This document shows, one piece after another, positions 1 to 7,134 of a DNA stretch of 7,759 nt. The DNA is from Desulfobacterales bacterium (GTDB lineage Bacteria > Desulfobacterota > Desulfobacteria > Desulfobacterales > JASFBJ01): positions 1 to 7,759 of the forward strand of contig JASFBJ010000171.1 of assembly GCA_030149585.1 (NCBI GenBank), in the 5' to 3' direction. The first letter of the stretch is position 1; each line of letters begins with the position of its first letter. The translations under genes and the position numbers were made by a program. The notes beneath the pieces were generated by a model, which was given only the letters and a program-made list of their open reading frames with translations, did no database searches and had not been told where the DNA came from.

Positions 1-49
1 CTGCAAGAAAAACTGCGGAAAACACAGTAAATAAGATTTTGAAATCCAT
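1..49 (-). CDS. Probable TMEM165/GDT1-family transporter, N-terminal fragment (cut by window edge)
   Basis: Only the first 16 codons are inside the window; they read MDFKILFTVFSAVFLA and the next codon starts with G. From memory of the family, GDT1/TMEM165 (UPF0016) proteins often begin with a similar hydrophobic helix ending in AVFLAELGDKT, whose acidic motif binds the transported cation (Mn2+ or Ca2+ exchange at the membrane). The partial next codon is compatible with the expected Glu. I chose the ATG at 49 because AAAGG lies seven bases upstream; a second in-frame ATG at 55 sits too close to that site. The gene begins 64 bases after the UbiB-like stop with no visible terminator, so it is probably the last gene seen of the same operon. 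With so few residues, another membrane or secreted protein remains possible. Confidence 0.5.
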   Translation of the reverse strand, partial: MDFKILFTVFSAVFLA

Positions 50-113
50 ATTCATACCTTTCTTTAAATATTACTCAGGCAACATAACGCAGTGAAATTA
101 TTTATGTGACGGT

Positions 114-1808
114 CTATAGCCTTCCGCGTTTCATAATTGATATAAGCAGCCAGAATCCCATTATGCCGGCAAATACAAAACCAGCCAGACCAATAATCGG
201 TATTCCGTACCATTTGGGCGGAATACCGGAAAGAACGATAAGCGCTGATCCAATGATCAATGCAGCCAGTACAATTGCAAAGGAAAGCCGGTTACTGATA
301 CGGTCATTGGTAGAATACATCTGTTCCAGACCCTTATGCTCAAATTCTATCTTTACCTTTCCTTTTCTAACCATTTTGAGAATTTCTCGAAATTCCCCAG
401 GAATTTCCTTTAAAAGCTGAAAAAGGTCGGTGCCGGTATCTGTTACATTTCTTAGGGCCCTGCGTGGGCCGAAACGGTTTAACTGAATCCGTCTTACAAA
501 GGGGCCTGCCTGTTTAATGACATCAAAATCAGGATTCAGTTTACGACCAATTCCCTCTACCGTACTAAGAGCCTTTGCCATCAAAAACAGATCCTGCGGG
601 ATACTCATCTTGTGTTTGGCCACCATCTCAAGCATTTGCTGGAGCAGTTTTCCCAGTTCTACTTCTTTTAATGGACGGTAACAGTGCTGATCCATAAACT
701 CTACCACATCCCGTGACAGTGAATTATAATCTGGTTCTTCTTCAAAAACCATCATTCGCAGCAGGGTATCAGTAGCCTTTACCTCATTATTTTGCGCTAT
801 ACTCAAAATAAGATCCGCGAAATCTTCCCTGCTTTTTAGGTCAATACGGCCCATCATCCCAAAATCAATATAACAAAGGACATTATCTGCAAGGACAAAG
901 ATATTGCCGGGATGGGGGTCTGCGTGAAAAAAACCGTGGACAAAGATCTGCTTCATAATCAGGTCAAACCCCTGTCGAGCAATCGTTTTGCAATCAAGAC
1001 CATCTTGTTCCAGCCTTTCAATGTCTGAAGTCTTAACACCACTAATATATTCCATGGTTAACACTCGGCTGGTTGAAGCCTCATGGAAAACTTTTGGGAC
1101 ATAGACAGTTGGTTCATTTTCAAATTGTCTGGCAAAACGCTCCATATTTGCAATTTCCATGCTGTATTCGAGCTCTTTTTCCAGGGTGTTGGCAAATTCA
1201 TCAACAATTTTTGTGGGCTTTTGTATATCCCATCCTTCAATATGCTTTTCCATCAGGCCGGCCAGATGGAGCATAATTTCCAGATCTACCTGAATAATTC
1301 GCTGAATACCAGGCCGCTGAATCTTTACTACCACTTCCTGTCCATCAAATGTTTGGGCCCTGTGAACCTGGCCTATAGAAGCAGCAGCTAAGGGTTGCTC
1401 CTCGAAACGCGAGAATATTCGCCCAACAGGCTTGCCCAGCTCTTTTTCTATAATTTGTTTTACTTTGGAAAGGGGAAACGGGGATACTTCATCCTGAAGT
1501 TTGGGCAGTTCCTGGATAAACTCCGCAGGCAGCAGGTCGGGACGCGTGGAAAGAATTTGACCCATCTTGACAAATGTTGGGCCTAGCTCCTCTAAGGCCA
1601 TACGCACTCTCACAGCCCTGGAAAGCGACTCAATTATTTCCCGACGCTTTCGTGAAACCATCTTCCATCCGATTTCCAGGTATTGCTCAATTTTTAATGT
1701 GTCAATTAAATCTCCAAAACCATATTTAAAAAGTATTGTTAAAATCTGCCGGTATCGCTGCATATGGCGATAGGTGCGTCCTATACTGGTAATTTTAATT
1801 ATGGCCAA
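114..1808 (-). CDS. AarF/ABC1/UbiB-family atypical kinase-like ATPase, membrane anchored
   Basis: The predicted protein has 564 residues, normal for bacterial UbiB. Family signatures are in order: the KMGQILSTRPD motif (about 81-91) that replaces the usual P-loop, the alanine-rich AAASIGQVHRA loop (141-151), VVVKIQRPG with the putative nucleotide-binding Lys (159-167), the catalytic HADPHPGN (295-302) and the metal-binding DFG (315-317). Two hydrophobic helices close the protein (about 508-528 and 532-557), the usual UbiB membrane anchor. UbiB proteins support quinone biosynthesis or lipid and quinone handling in the inner membrane; their exact reaction is not settled, and in an anaerobe the beneficiary could be menaquinone. 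The start is taken as TTG at 1808, with AAGGAG six bases upstream. It gives a mature start just ahead of IGRTYRHMQRYRQIL, the conserved beginning. The longer frame from a GTG at 1946 runs into the preceding gene and is unlikely; ATG at 1763 is an alternative that would trim the conserved start. Confidence 0.92.
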   Translation of the reverse strand: MAIIKITSIGRTYRHMQRYRQILTILFKYGFGDLIDTLKIEQYLEIGWKMVSRKRREIIESLSRAVRVRMALEELGPTFVKMGQILSTRPDLLPAEFIQELPKLQDEVSPFPLSKVKQIIEKELGKPVGRIFSRFEEQPLAAASIGQVHRAQTFDGQEVVVKIQRPGIQRIIQVDLEIMLHLAGLMEKHIEGWDIQKPTKIVDEFANTLEKELEYSMEIANMERFARQFENEPTVYVPKVFHEASTSRVLTMEYISGVKTSDIERLEQDGLDCKTIARQGFDLIMKQIFVHGFFHADPHPGNIFVLADNVLCYIDFGMMGRIDLKSREDFADLILSIAQNNEVKATDTLLRMMVFEEEPDYNSLSRDVVEFMDQHCYRPLKEVELGKLLQQMLEMVAKHKMSIPQDLFLMAKALSTVEGIGRKLNPDFDVIKQAGPFVRRIQLNRFGPRRALRNVTDTGTDLFQLLKEIPGEFREILKMVRKGKVKIEFEHKGLEQMYSTNDRISNRLSFAIVLAALIIGSALIVLSGIPPKWYGIPIIGLAGFVFAGIMGFWLLISIMKRGRL

Positions 1809-1814
1809 ATCATA

Positions 1815-1820
1815 CTCCTT
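1815..1820 (-). promoter_or_regulatory. Ribosome binding site that fixes a TTG start for the UbiB-like gene
   Basis: AAGGAG on the minus strand lies exactly six bases before TTG at 1808-1806. No other start codon nearby in that frame has a comparable site. The six bases between contain an out-of-frame ATG that opens a four-codon reading frame (ATG ATT TGG CCA TAA) overlapping the true start. Confidence 0.65.
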
Positions 1821-1875
1821 TTTGGAAGCGTGGAAATGTATACCTGCTGCATATAAAGGTTTTGATACAAATTTA

Positions 1876-3330
1876 TTATTTATCCCTTTGGGAAATTCTT
1901 GCAAGGGTTTTGGCCAACTTGATTTTTTGTCCCAGCCGGCCTTCACGGAAAATCATTATCCGCTGAGCCTGGGGTGATCCAGCGCCGTGCATTGATTCCA
2001 CCATTGCCGTGCCTCCGGTCATGGCCTCTATCAGGCGTCCAATTTTGATCCGATCCTCAGTGGGAATACCGTCCACACCGGAAAAATATTTTTTAACAAA
2101 TGGACCTACCTCCTTATTGGCCAGATCAGCCTCACCCGGCAAAGTAGCAATAAATCCACCGGCAAGATCAGTTGCAAGGCGGGCCACTTCAAAATGAAAG
2201 CGGGTTACATTATGCTTACAGACATTGGCAAGCATTGTGTTTACCATAAAGGCTCCTGAAGAGGTGGGCCAGCCTTCGGCCGAGCAGGCGATTGAAGAGC
2301 TGTAAAGGGTTTCCGAGAGATGAATCATCTCAGTTACCTTGTCTTTCACATGTGAACCATTTGCCGTGCCCTGAATTTGGGTAAGATAGCACACAGCTCC
2401 GGTTAAGACATCCATTAAACCGGTTTTGCAGGCACCGTAATTGGCCCGGTGATGAGCAGCAAAACGATAAACAATATCTCCGCAAAAATCGGTTTCACCA
2501 TCCATAAAAACTCTTTCCCAGGGGACAAACACATCCTCAAAAATAATTACAGCTTCACCGCCCACAACGCCGAATGAGGGCTTGCCAACATCCATATCCT
2601 CCTGATTATCCCGCCTGGAGTCATTTGCCTGGCGGCCAAAAATCATGGTCACCCCAGGAGCGTCTACCGGAACAGCGCAAATAACCGCATAATCTTTACA
2701 GGTTTCATCCATGGCAGTGGTCGGCATCACAAGAATCTCGTGGGAGTTCACTGCTCCGGTCATATGCAGTTTGGCACCCCGAATAATAATGCCGTCTTTT
2801 AAACGTTCCACAATTCGCAAATACTGATCCGGATCTGACTGGTTAGCCGGCCCTTTGGAACGGTCTCCTTTGGGATCGGTCATAGCGCCGACAACCATTA
2901 GATTTTCATCTTGAATATATGTCAGCCATTTTTTAAAGCGCTCAAAATAGGAAGTCCCATATTTTTTATCCATCTCATATGTAACCGAATAAGTGGCGTT
3001 AATTCCATCAAAGCCAACGCAGCGCTGAAAACAGGTGCCGGTTTTCTGGCCCAAAACCCGTAATAATTTAACTTTTTTTATCAAATCTTCAATATTCTGA
3101 TGAACGTGGGTAAAGCGGCTGATGGTGCGACCGCTCAAATGGGAAGTGGCTATGGCCAGATCCATATATTCCGGATCAGATGCCAGTGCATAAGTCATGG
3201 CAGCCGCCCTAACATGTACTGCGGTTGCCGGATTAGTTGTAACATCCTCAATTTTTTTGCCTTTATAATAAATTATTGGGGAGCATTTTGTTAAACTGTT
3301 TATATAATCGGCACTGCTGTTTATTTTCAT
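1876..3330 (-). CDS. abfD: 4-hydroxybutyryl-CoA dehydratase / vinylacetyl-CoA delta-isomerase (HpaB-related, AbfD-like)
   Basis: This 484-residue protein belongs to the 4-hydroxyphenylacetate 3-hydroxylase (HpaB) fold family, in the FAD plus [4Fe-4S] dehydratase branch. Cys100 and Cys104 (GTCFQRCVGFDG) and His294 and Cys301 (HHRANYGACK) match the cluster ligands known for the Clostridium aminobutyricum enzyme (Cys99, Cys103, His292, Cys299). The neighbouring Gln102, Thr191, Glu259, Tyr298 and Lys302 also fall where catalytic residues are described, and ESMHGAGSPQAQR (445-457) is the conserved C-terminal motif. HpaB monooxygenases lack this ligand set. The expected reaction is radical dehydration of 4-hydroxybutyryl-CoA to crotonyl-CoA, with isomerisation of vinylacetyl-CoA, in the cytoplasm; the enzyme is oxygen sensitive. 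ATG at 3330 has AGGAG six bases upstream. The gene follows the carboxyltransferase by 26 bases, so the two are very likely cotranscribed. The exact in vivo substrate could be a related hydroxyacyl-CoA. Confidence 0.87.
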   Translation of the reverse strand: MKINSSADYINSLTKCSPIIYYKGKKIEDVTTNPATAVHVRAAAMTYALASDPEYMDLAIATSHLSGRTISRFTHVHQNIEDLIKKVKLLRVLGQKTGTCFQRCVGFDGINATYSVTYEMDKKYGTSYFERFKKWLTYIQDENLMVVGAMTDPKGDRSKGPANQSDPDQYLRIVERLKDGIIIRGAKLHMTGAVNSHEILVMPTTAMDETCKDYAVICAVPVDAPGVTMIFGRQANDSRRDNQEDMDVGKPSFGVVGGEAVIIFEDVFVPWERVFMDGETDFCGDIVYRFAAHHRANYGACKTGLMDVLTGAVCYLTQIQGTANGSHVKDKVTEMIHLSETLYSSSIACSAEGWPTSSGAFMVNTMLANVCKHNVTRFHFEVARLATDLAGGFIATLPGEADLANKEVGPFVKKYFSGVDGIPTEDRIKIGRLIEAMTGGTAMVESMHGAGSPQAQRIMIFREGRLGQKIKLAKTLARISQRDK

Positions 3331-3356
3331 AATTGTCTCCTGAGAGTTAAAAAAAA

Positions 3357-4910
3357 TTAAAACCCCGTGGGCCAGTCAGCCAGCTTATGTTCACCAATCG
3401 AGCCATTTTTATGACAGGCAAACTCTAAAGTTTGGCAGATAAATTTGCGGGTATCCCTGGGATCTATAATATCATCGATAAGATTTTTAGCCGCAGCCTT
3501 ATAAGGAGATGAATCAAATGCCCATTGTTTAAGAAGTTCAGCTCGTTTTGCATCAGCATTCTCAGCATTGGCCAGCTCTGCCCCATAGACCACATTAACA
3601 CCTACTTCAGGGCCGGTAAAATTGATATCTGCCGTAGGCCAGGCCACAATAAAATCATTGCCCATGCCGGGACCGGACATATTGGCGTAGGCAGCTCCAG
3701 TACTTTTGCGAATGATTATTGAAATTACGGGAACACTAGCTCGCACCAGCGCCTGATTCCAGACCATAATTTTGGTGGGCATCTTCATTTTTTCCGCCTT
3801 GCTGCCCACTAAAAAACCAGGAACATCATGCAAAAAAATCAGCGGGATATTAAAGGAATCGCACAGACAGATAAAATCAGTAGCTTTATCTGCTTCATTT
3901 GGGCCCATGGCTCCGGCTGAAACCATGGGCTGGTTGGCAATGATACCAACCACCCGGCCATTCATACGAGCAAGACAGGTTAAAAGGGCCTTTCCAAAAT
4001 CAGCCTTTAATTCCATATAAATTCCATTATCAACAATAACCTTTATCAGGTGACGCATATTATAAAGCCGCCGCAGACGAGTCGGTACTATCTTTAAAGC
4101 TTCATCGACGCGCCGATAAGGGTCATCTCCGGTCTGTTTGAAAGGAGGTTCTTCTGACTGGTTTAAGGGCATATATGATAAAAACTCTTTCATCAGTTTG
4201 ATACAGTTTTTATCATTTTGCGCAAAGGCATCAACCTGTCCGGTATATTTAGCGTGCATTTCCCAGCCGCCCAGCTCTTCCGGAGATATTTTTTCATAGG
4301 TTGCTATTTCCAGAATACGAGGCCCGGCAACAGCCATGCAGACCCCTTTTACCTGAACCGTAAAATCAGACGAAACTCCGCACCAGGTCGGCATACCATA
4401 GCTGTCACCCATGATTCCGGTAATAAACGGAGTTTTGCGCCCATGATTTAACAGGCTTAAAGGAAATAGATTTTGACTGATTCCATCAGAGCCCAGAGCG
4501 TCAGGAATCCGCAATCCACCTCCTTCAGCCAGACAAATCAGCGGAAAACTGCGTTTAGCGGCATAGGTATGAATTTTATTGACTTTTCGTACATGAACAG
4601 AGCCCTCAGCTCCGGCAAAAACAGTCTTGTCTGTAGCCTCAATCACAACTGGCCGGCCATTTACTCTGGCAACTCCGCCAATAAGACCATCAGCCGGGCT
4701 TTTAAATTCATCGCCCTGAAATTCAGACTGATTCAGCATGCCCATTTCAAGAAAACTATCTGAATCAACAAAATATTCTATGCGTTCCCGGGCTGTTAAA
4801 CGGCCAAGTTCATGCTGTCTGGCGACCTTATCTTTCCCTCCCATTTCAAGGGCATCTTTGCGCCGGTTTGCAAGATCTTCCAATATAGTTGTAAAATCAG
4901 GCTCTGTCAT
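3357..4910 (-). CDS. Biotin-dependent acyl-CoA carboxyltransferase subunit (PccB/MmdA/GcdA superfamily)
   Basis: The 517-residue product contains two crotonase-like carboxyltransferase halves. The N-terminal half has RLTARERI (37-44), the acyl-CoA region with FAGAEGSVHVRK (98-109) and GGWEMHA (214-220). The C-terminal half starts after DDPYRR (262-267) and carries NQPMVSAGAMGP (326-337), HDVPGFLVGS (361-370) and RKSTGAAYANMSGPG (401-415), which build the oxyanion holes and the biotin site. Such subunits move a carboxyl group between carboxybiotin and an acyl-CoA, either as a carboxylase (propionyl- or methylcrotonyl-CoA) or as the alpha subunit of a Na+-pumping decarboxylase (methylmalonyl- or glutaconyl-CoA). 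No biotinyl-Lys domain, biotin carboxylase or membrane beta subunit is in the window, so the substrate is open. Pairing with an AbfD-like gene makes a C4/C5 acyl-CoA such as glutaconyl-CoA or crotonyl-CoA attractive, but this is inference. The start is ATG 4910 with GGAGG four bases upstream; the longer frame from 4952 lacks support. Confidence 0.85.
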   Translation of the reverse strand: MTEPDFTTILEDLANRRKDALEMGGKDKVARQHELGRLTARERIEYFVDSDSFLEMGMLNQSEFQGDEFKSPADGLIGGVARVNGRPVVIEATDKTVFAGAEGSVHVRKVNKIHTYAAKRSFPLICLAEGGGLRIPDALGSDGISQNLFPLSLLNHGRKTPFITGIMGDSYGMPTWCGVSSDFTVQVKGVCMAVAGPRILEIATYEKISPEELGGWEMHAKYTGQVDAFAQNDKNCIKLMKEFLSYMPLNQSEEPPFKQTGDDPYRRVDEALKIVPTRLRRLYNMRHLIKVIVDNGIYMELKADFGKALLTCLARMNGRVVGIIANQPMVSAGAMGPNEADKATDFICLCDSFNIPLIFLHDVPGFLVGSKAEKMKMPTKIMVWNQALVRASVPVISIIIRKSTGAAYANMSGPGMGNDFIVAWPTADINFTGPEVGVNVVYGAELANAENADAKRAELLKQWAFDSSPYKAAAKNLIDDIIDPRDTRKFICQTLEFACHKNGSIGEHKLADWPTGF

Positions 4911-4930
4911 TTCCCCTCCATTATTAATTA

Positions 4931-4946
4931 TTGAAAACTTTTTCAA
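4931..4946. repeat. Perfect 7-base inverted repeat upstream of the carboxyltransferase gene
   Basis: TTGAAAA-CT-TTTTCAA is a 16-base dyad centred about 28 bases before the carboxyltransferase start, in the 91-base gap after the potassium channel gene. The position suits an operator or a weak leader hairpin at the head of the carboxyltransferase-dehydratase operon. It is AT rich and could be chance; no second copy was seen in the window. Confidence 0.35.
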
Positions 4947-5001
4947 CACCAAATATACAAGGCGATTAATGCTTTAGTTTATTTTATATTCATATCCGTA
5001 T

Positions 5002-6006
5002 TTATTCTGAAGGGTTTAATACTTTTTCAAGCTGTTCCAGATTACCACCCTCTCCCACCGCAATTACCGTGTCACCGGCTTTAATTGTGGTTTCAAAAGA
5101 GGGGTTAAACAGCATTTTCCCATCCGGCTTTTTAATGGCGATGATGATAAGATCATAATTTTGACGAATTCCTGAATCCTTGAGCATTATGTTTTTCAAC
5201 TTTGAACTGGCCCTAACCGGAATTTCTTCCATCTGGATATCCTTATTATTGCTGGCAAAGGCCAGATCCAGAAAACTGGTAACCGTTGGCCGAAGAATTC
5301 TCAATGCCATATTTGTAGCCCCTATTTCATATGGAGACTCGACAGTATCAGCGCCGGCCAATGTCAGCTTTGCCATTGACTCTTCCTGGTCACATCTTGC
5401 AACAATATTTAATTCAGATGACAGTTGCCTGGCTGTTAATACCAAAAAAACATTATCAACATCTGATCTCAATGCAGCTATCAGACCAGCAGCCTTTTTT
5501 ATGCCGGCTTTGAGCAAAACAGTCTCATCTGTTGCACTTCCGGTAAGATAAAGGACCTTATCCTCTTCCATAAAGGCAACTTTTTCAGAATCATTATCAA
5601 TAACAACTATATCAAAAGAACTATTTTTTAATTTATAAGCCAGTACTCTGCCTATCCTGCCATAGCCACAAATAATATAATGATTTTTTAAGCGCTTAAT
5701 TTTACTATCCAATCTACGTCTCCCCAAAACAATTCTTATTTGACCTTCCACCACAAACTGCATTAGAGCAGTTCCAACATAAATAAAAGTTCCCGCGCCG
5801 AATATTATGAGAATAATTGTATAAAGCCTCCCAGCCCGACTGATTTCGTGAACTTCTTTAAATCCAACGGTTGCAAGGGTAATGATAGTCATATATAAGG
5901 CATCAAGAATGTTCCAGCCTTCTATTAAAATATATCCAATGGTGCCAAAAGCAATAATAAACAGGGCTAAAAAAACTGATAATATAAAATGTCTGTTTTG
6001 CTCCAT
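5002..6006 (-). CDS. Two-helix potassium channel protein with RCK (TrkA-N/TrkA-C) domain
   Basis: The 334-residue product has the MthK-like layout. The first membrane helix spans about 7-28, the pore helix and filter 35-50 (TLATVGFKEV), and the second membrane helix 60-85. Next comes a cytosolic RCK_N Rossmann domain starting at NHYIICGYGRIGRV (108-121), with VVIDND (134-139) ending the second strand, and a C-terminal RCK_C (TrkA-C) domain from about 255, ending near GDTVIAVGEGG (311-321). It should conduct K+ or another monovalent cation across the inner membrane, gated by a nucleotide or ion bound to the RCK ring. The filter is TVGF followed by Lys rather than the canonical TVGYG, so selectivity may differ. 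ATG at 6006 has no strong ribosome binding site, but no better in-frame start was seen. The gene is upstream of and co-oriented with the carboxyltransferase operon, but the 91-base gap leaves cotranscription uncertain. Confidence 0.87.
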   Translation of the reverse strand: MEQNRHFILSVFLALFIIAFGTIGYILIEGWNILDALYMTIITLATVGFKEVHEISRAGRLYTIILIIFGAGTFIYVGTALMQFVVEGQIRIVLGRRRLDSKIKRLKNHYIICGYGRIGRVLAYKLKNSSFDIVVIDNDSEKVAFMEEDKVLYLTGSATDETVLLKAGIKKAAGLIAALRSDVDNVFLVLTARQLSSELNIVARCDQEESMAKLTLAGADTVESPYEIGATNMALRILRPTVTSFLDLAFASNNKDIQMEEIPVRASSKLKNIMLKDSGIRQNYDLIIIAIKKPDGKMLFNPSFETTIKAGDTVIAVGEGGNLEQLEKVLNPSE

Positions 6007-6062
6007 AAAAATGCCGGTAAAAGAATGATTAATTTATAGATAAAATCCTTTATTAATGATAT

Positions 6063-6089
6063 GTTATATTTTATATCCTTAAAAATCAA
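6063..6089 (-). promoter_or_regulatory. Candidate promoter for the potassium channel gene
   Basis: On the minus strand TTGATT (6089-6084) is followed after 15 bases by TATAAC (6068-6063), about 57 bases before the ATG. The spacing is short of the ideal 17 and the region is AT rich, so similar matches can arise by chance. Confidence 0.25.
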
Positions 6090-6127
6090 CCAGTTTATCA
6101 GCCAGTCAATAAAGGCTCAATAAGTTC

Positions 6128-6156
6128 TTGAAAATCAGATGAAAAATCATAATAAT
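6128..6156 (+). promoter_or_regulatory. Candidate promoter for the DUF4338 gene
   Basis: TTGAAA (6128-6133) is followed after 17 bases by AATAAT (6151-6156), ending 24 bases before the ATG at 6181. The spacing is right, but the -10 box is imperfect and the surrounding sequence is very AT rich. Confidence 0.3.
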
Positions 6157-6180
6157 TAAAGAATTTGAATAAATATAAGG

Positions 6181-7101
6181 ATGGGCAAGTCTATGCTTAA
6201 AAAAAAGGATACGAATATTACACAATCCGGTCGCGAGATTACAGCTCAGGAGATTGAGGAAATAAAAGAAACCGTCAGTCTATGTAAAGGGTTAAGCAGG
6301 ATTGAGTTAGCTCAGACAATAGCGGAAAACCTGCAATGGTATAGAGCATCGGGAACCAACAAGGTAGATGCTGGTCTTAAACTATTGGAAAAGCTTGAGT
6401 CACAAGGTGTTTTACAACTTCCTGAAAAACGGATAATACTCAAGTCTAAAAAAAAAAGAGGGCTTTCCATGACAAAGGAAACAGAACCTCAGCCCGAAAT
6501 AGCCTGCAATCTCAAGGAACTATATCCTGTAAAACTTGAGATAGTAAAAAACAAAGAGCTTCTATCGCTATGGAAAGAATATGTATCACGGTACCATTAT
6601 CTGGGATATAAAAAACCCTTTGGATATACCATGCGATATTTTATTAAAACCGAGCGGGGTCGATTAGGTTGTGTTTTATTTTCTGGTGCTGCAAAATCCA
6701 TGGGGACAAGAGACAATTGGATCGGCTGGACCGAAAAACAGCGTTTGAATAATCTTGCCTGGGTCATTAATAATTCGAGATTTTTGATTTTTCCATGGGT
6801 GAACGTTAAAAATCTTGCCAGCCATGCATTAGGTCAAATTTGCCGGCAAATAAGAATGCATTGGCAAGAACTTTGGGGCTATAGTCCGGTATTAATAGAG
6901 ACCTTTGTAGATCCGGTCCGTTATCAAGGCATCTGTTATAAGGCCGCCAATTGGCAATACCTGGGAATGACAACCGGTCAGGGTCTTGTTCGAAAGGGTA
7001 AGAGCTATACAACGACCCCAAAGAAAATATTCATACAGCCGCTGGTAAAAAATTATTCTGATCTGCTTTGTTCTGAAAAACTCGTTGGAAGGGTGATCTG
7101 A
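6181..7101 (+). CDS. DUF4338 (DruA-like) family protein, orphan
   Basis: The 306-residue product has two parts. Residues about 18-85 (REITAQEIEEIKE, then GLSRIELAQTIAENLQW and a closing VLQLPEKR) form the helical, winged-helix-like N-terminal module typical of stand-alone DUF4338 proteins. Residues about 115-290 are the DUF4338 core: YHYLG (138-142), GAA with a downstream RDNWIGW (169-183), NNSRFLIFPWV (197-207), LASHALG (212-218), ETFVDP (240-245), YQGICYKAANW (248-258) and GMTTGQG (262-268). The family includes DruA of the Druantia anti-phage system, and from memory solitary copies are common beside transposases. The biochemical activity is not something I can state; the conserved Arg, Asp, Glu and His positions suggest a nucleic-acid enzyme. 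None of DruB-E is in view, and the downstream DNA is transposon debris. The ATG at 6181 directly abuts AAGG; ATG at 6193 (residue 5) is a plausible alternative start. The frame is intact, so the gene may still be functional. Confidence 0.85.
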   Translation: MGKSMLKKKDTNITQSGREITAQEIEEIKETVSLCKGLSRIELAQTIAENLQWYRASGTNKVDAGLKLLEKLESQGVLQLPEKRIILKSKKKRGLSMTKETEPQPEIACNLKELYPVKLEIVKNKELLSLWKEYVSRYHYLGYKKPFGYTMRYFIKTERGRLGCVLFSGAAKSMGTRDNWIGWTEKQRLNNLAWVINNSRFLIFPWVNVKNLASHALGQICRQIRMHWQELWGYSPVLIETFVDPVRYQGICYKAANWQYLGMTTGQGLVRKGKSYTTTPKKIFIQPLVKNYSDLLCSEKLVGRVI

Positions 7102-7134
7102 GCCCCAATGGGAAATTCGTTAGGGTGTCATTTA

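Larger units (their letters stand above)
6007..6180. other. Divergent AT-rich intergenic region between the channel gene and the DUF4338 gene
   Basis: These 174 bases separate the minus-strand metabolic genes from the plus-strand DUF4338 gene and must hold the 5' signals of both. I found no open frame of note, no tRNA-like fold and no clear terminal inverted repeat or target duplication that would mark the left end of a mobile element. Confidence 0.6.

Noticed and set aside
1809..1946. N-terminal extension of the UbiB-like protein from a GTG at 1946
   Set aside because: It overlaps the end of the dehydratase gene by 71 bases, lacks family-like sequence, and a TTG with an ideal ribosome binding site lies at 1808.
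1876..3330. 4-hydroxyphenylacetate 3-monooxygenase (HpaB) as the function
   Set aside because: The four Fe-S ligands Cys100, Cys104, His294 and Cys301 are specific to the dehydratase branch.
4911..4952. Upstream start for the carboxyltransferase
   Set aside because: The extra 14 residues are not family-like and cover the inverted repeat; the ATG at 4910 has GGAGG right before it.
5180..5551. Plus-strand 123-residue open frame within the channel gene
   Set aside because: It is antisense to a clear RCK domain and has no recognisable motif, so it is a coding shadow. The same applies to the shorter plus-strand frames over the other metabolic genes.
6806..7021. Minus-strand 71-residue frame inside the DUF4338 gene
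   Set aside because: It is antisense to conserved DUF4338 motifs and has no family resemblance.
6181..7101. A working Druantia defence system
   Set aside because: Only the DUF4338 component is present; no DruE-like helicase or other Druantia subunit is encoded on either strand within the window.
7103..7111. CCCAATGGG as a terminator after the DUF4338 gene
   Set aside because: The arms are four bases with a single-base loop and there is no T-run, so it cannot act as an intrinsic terminator.
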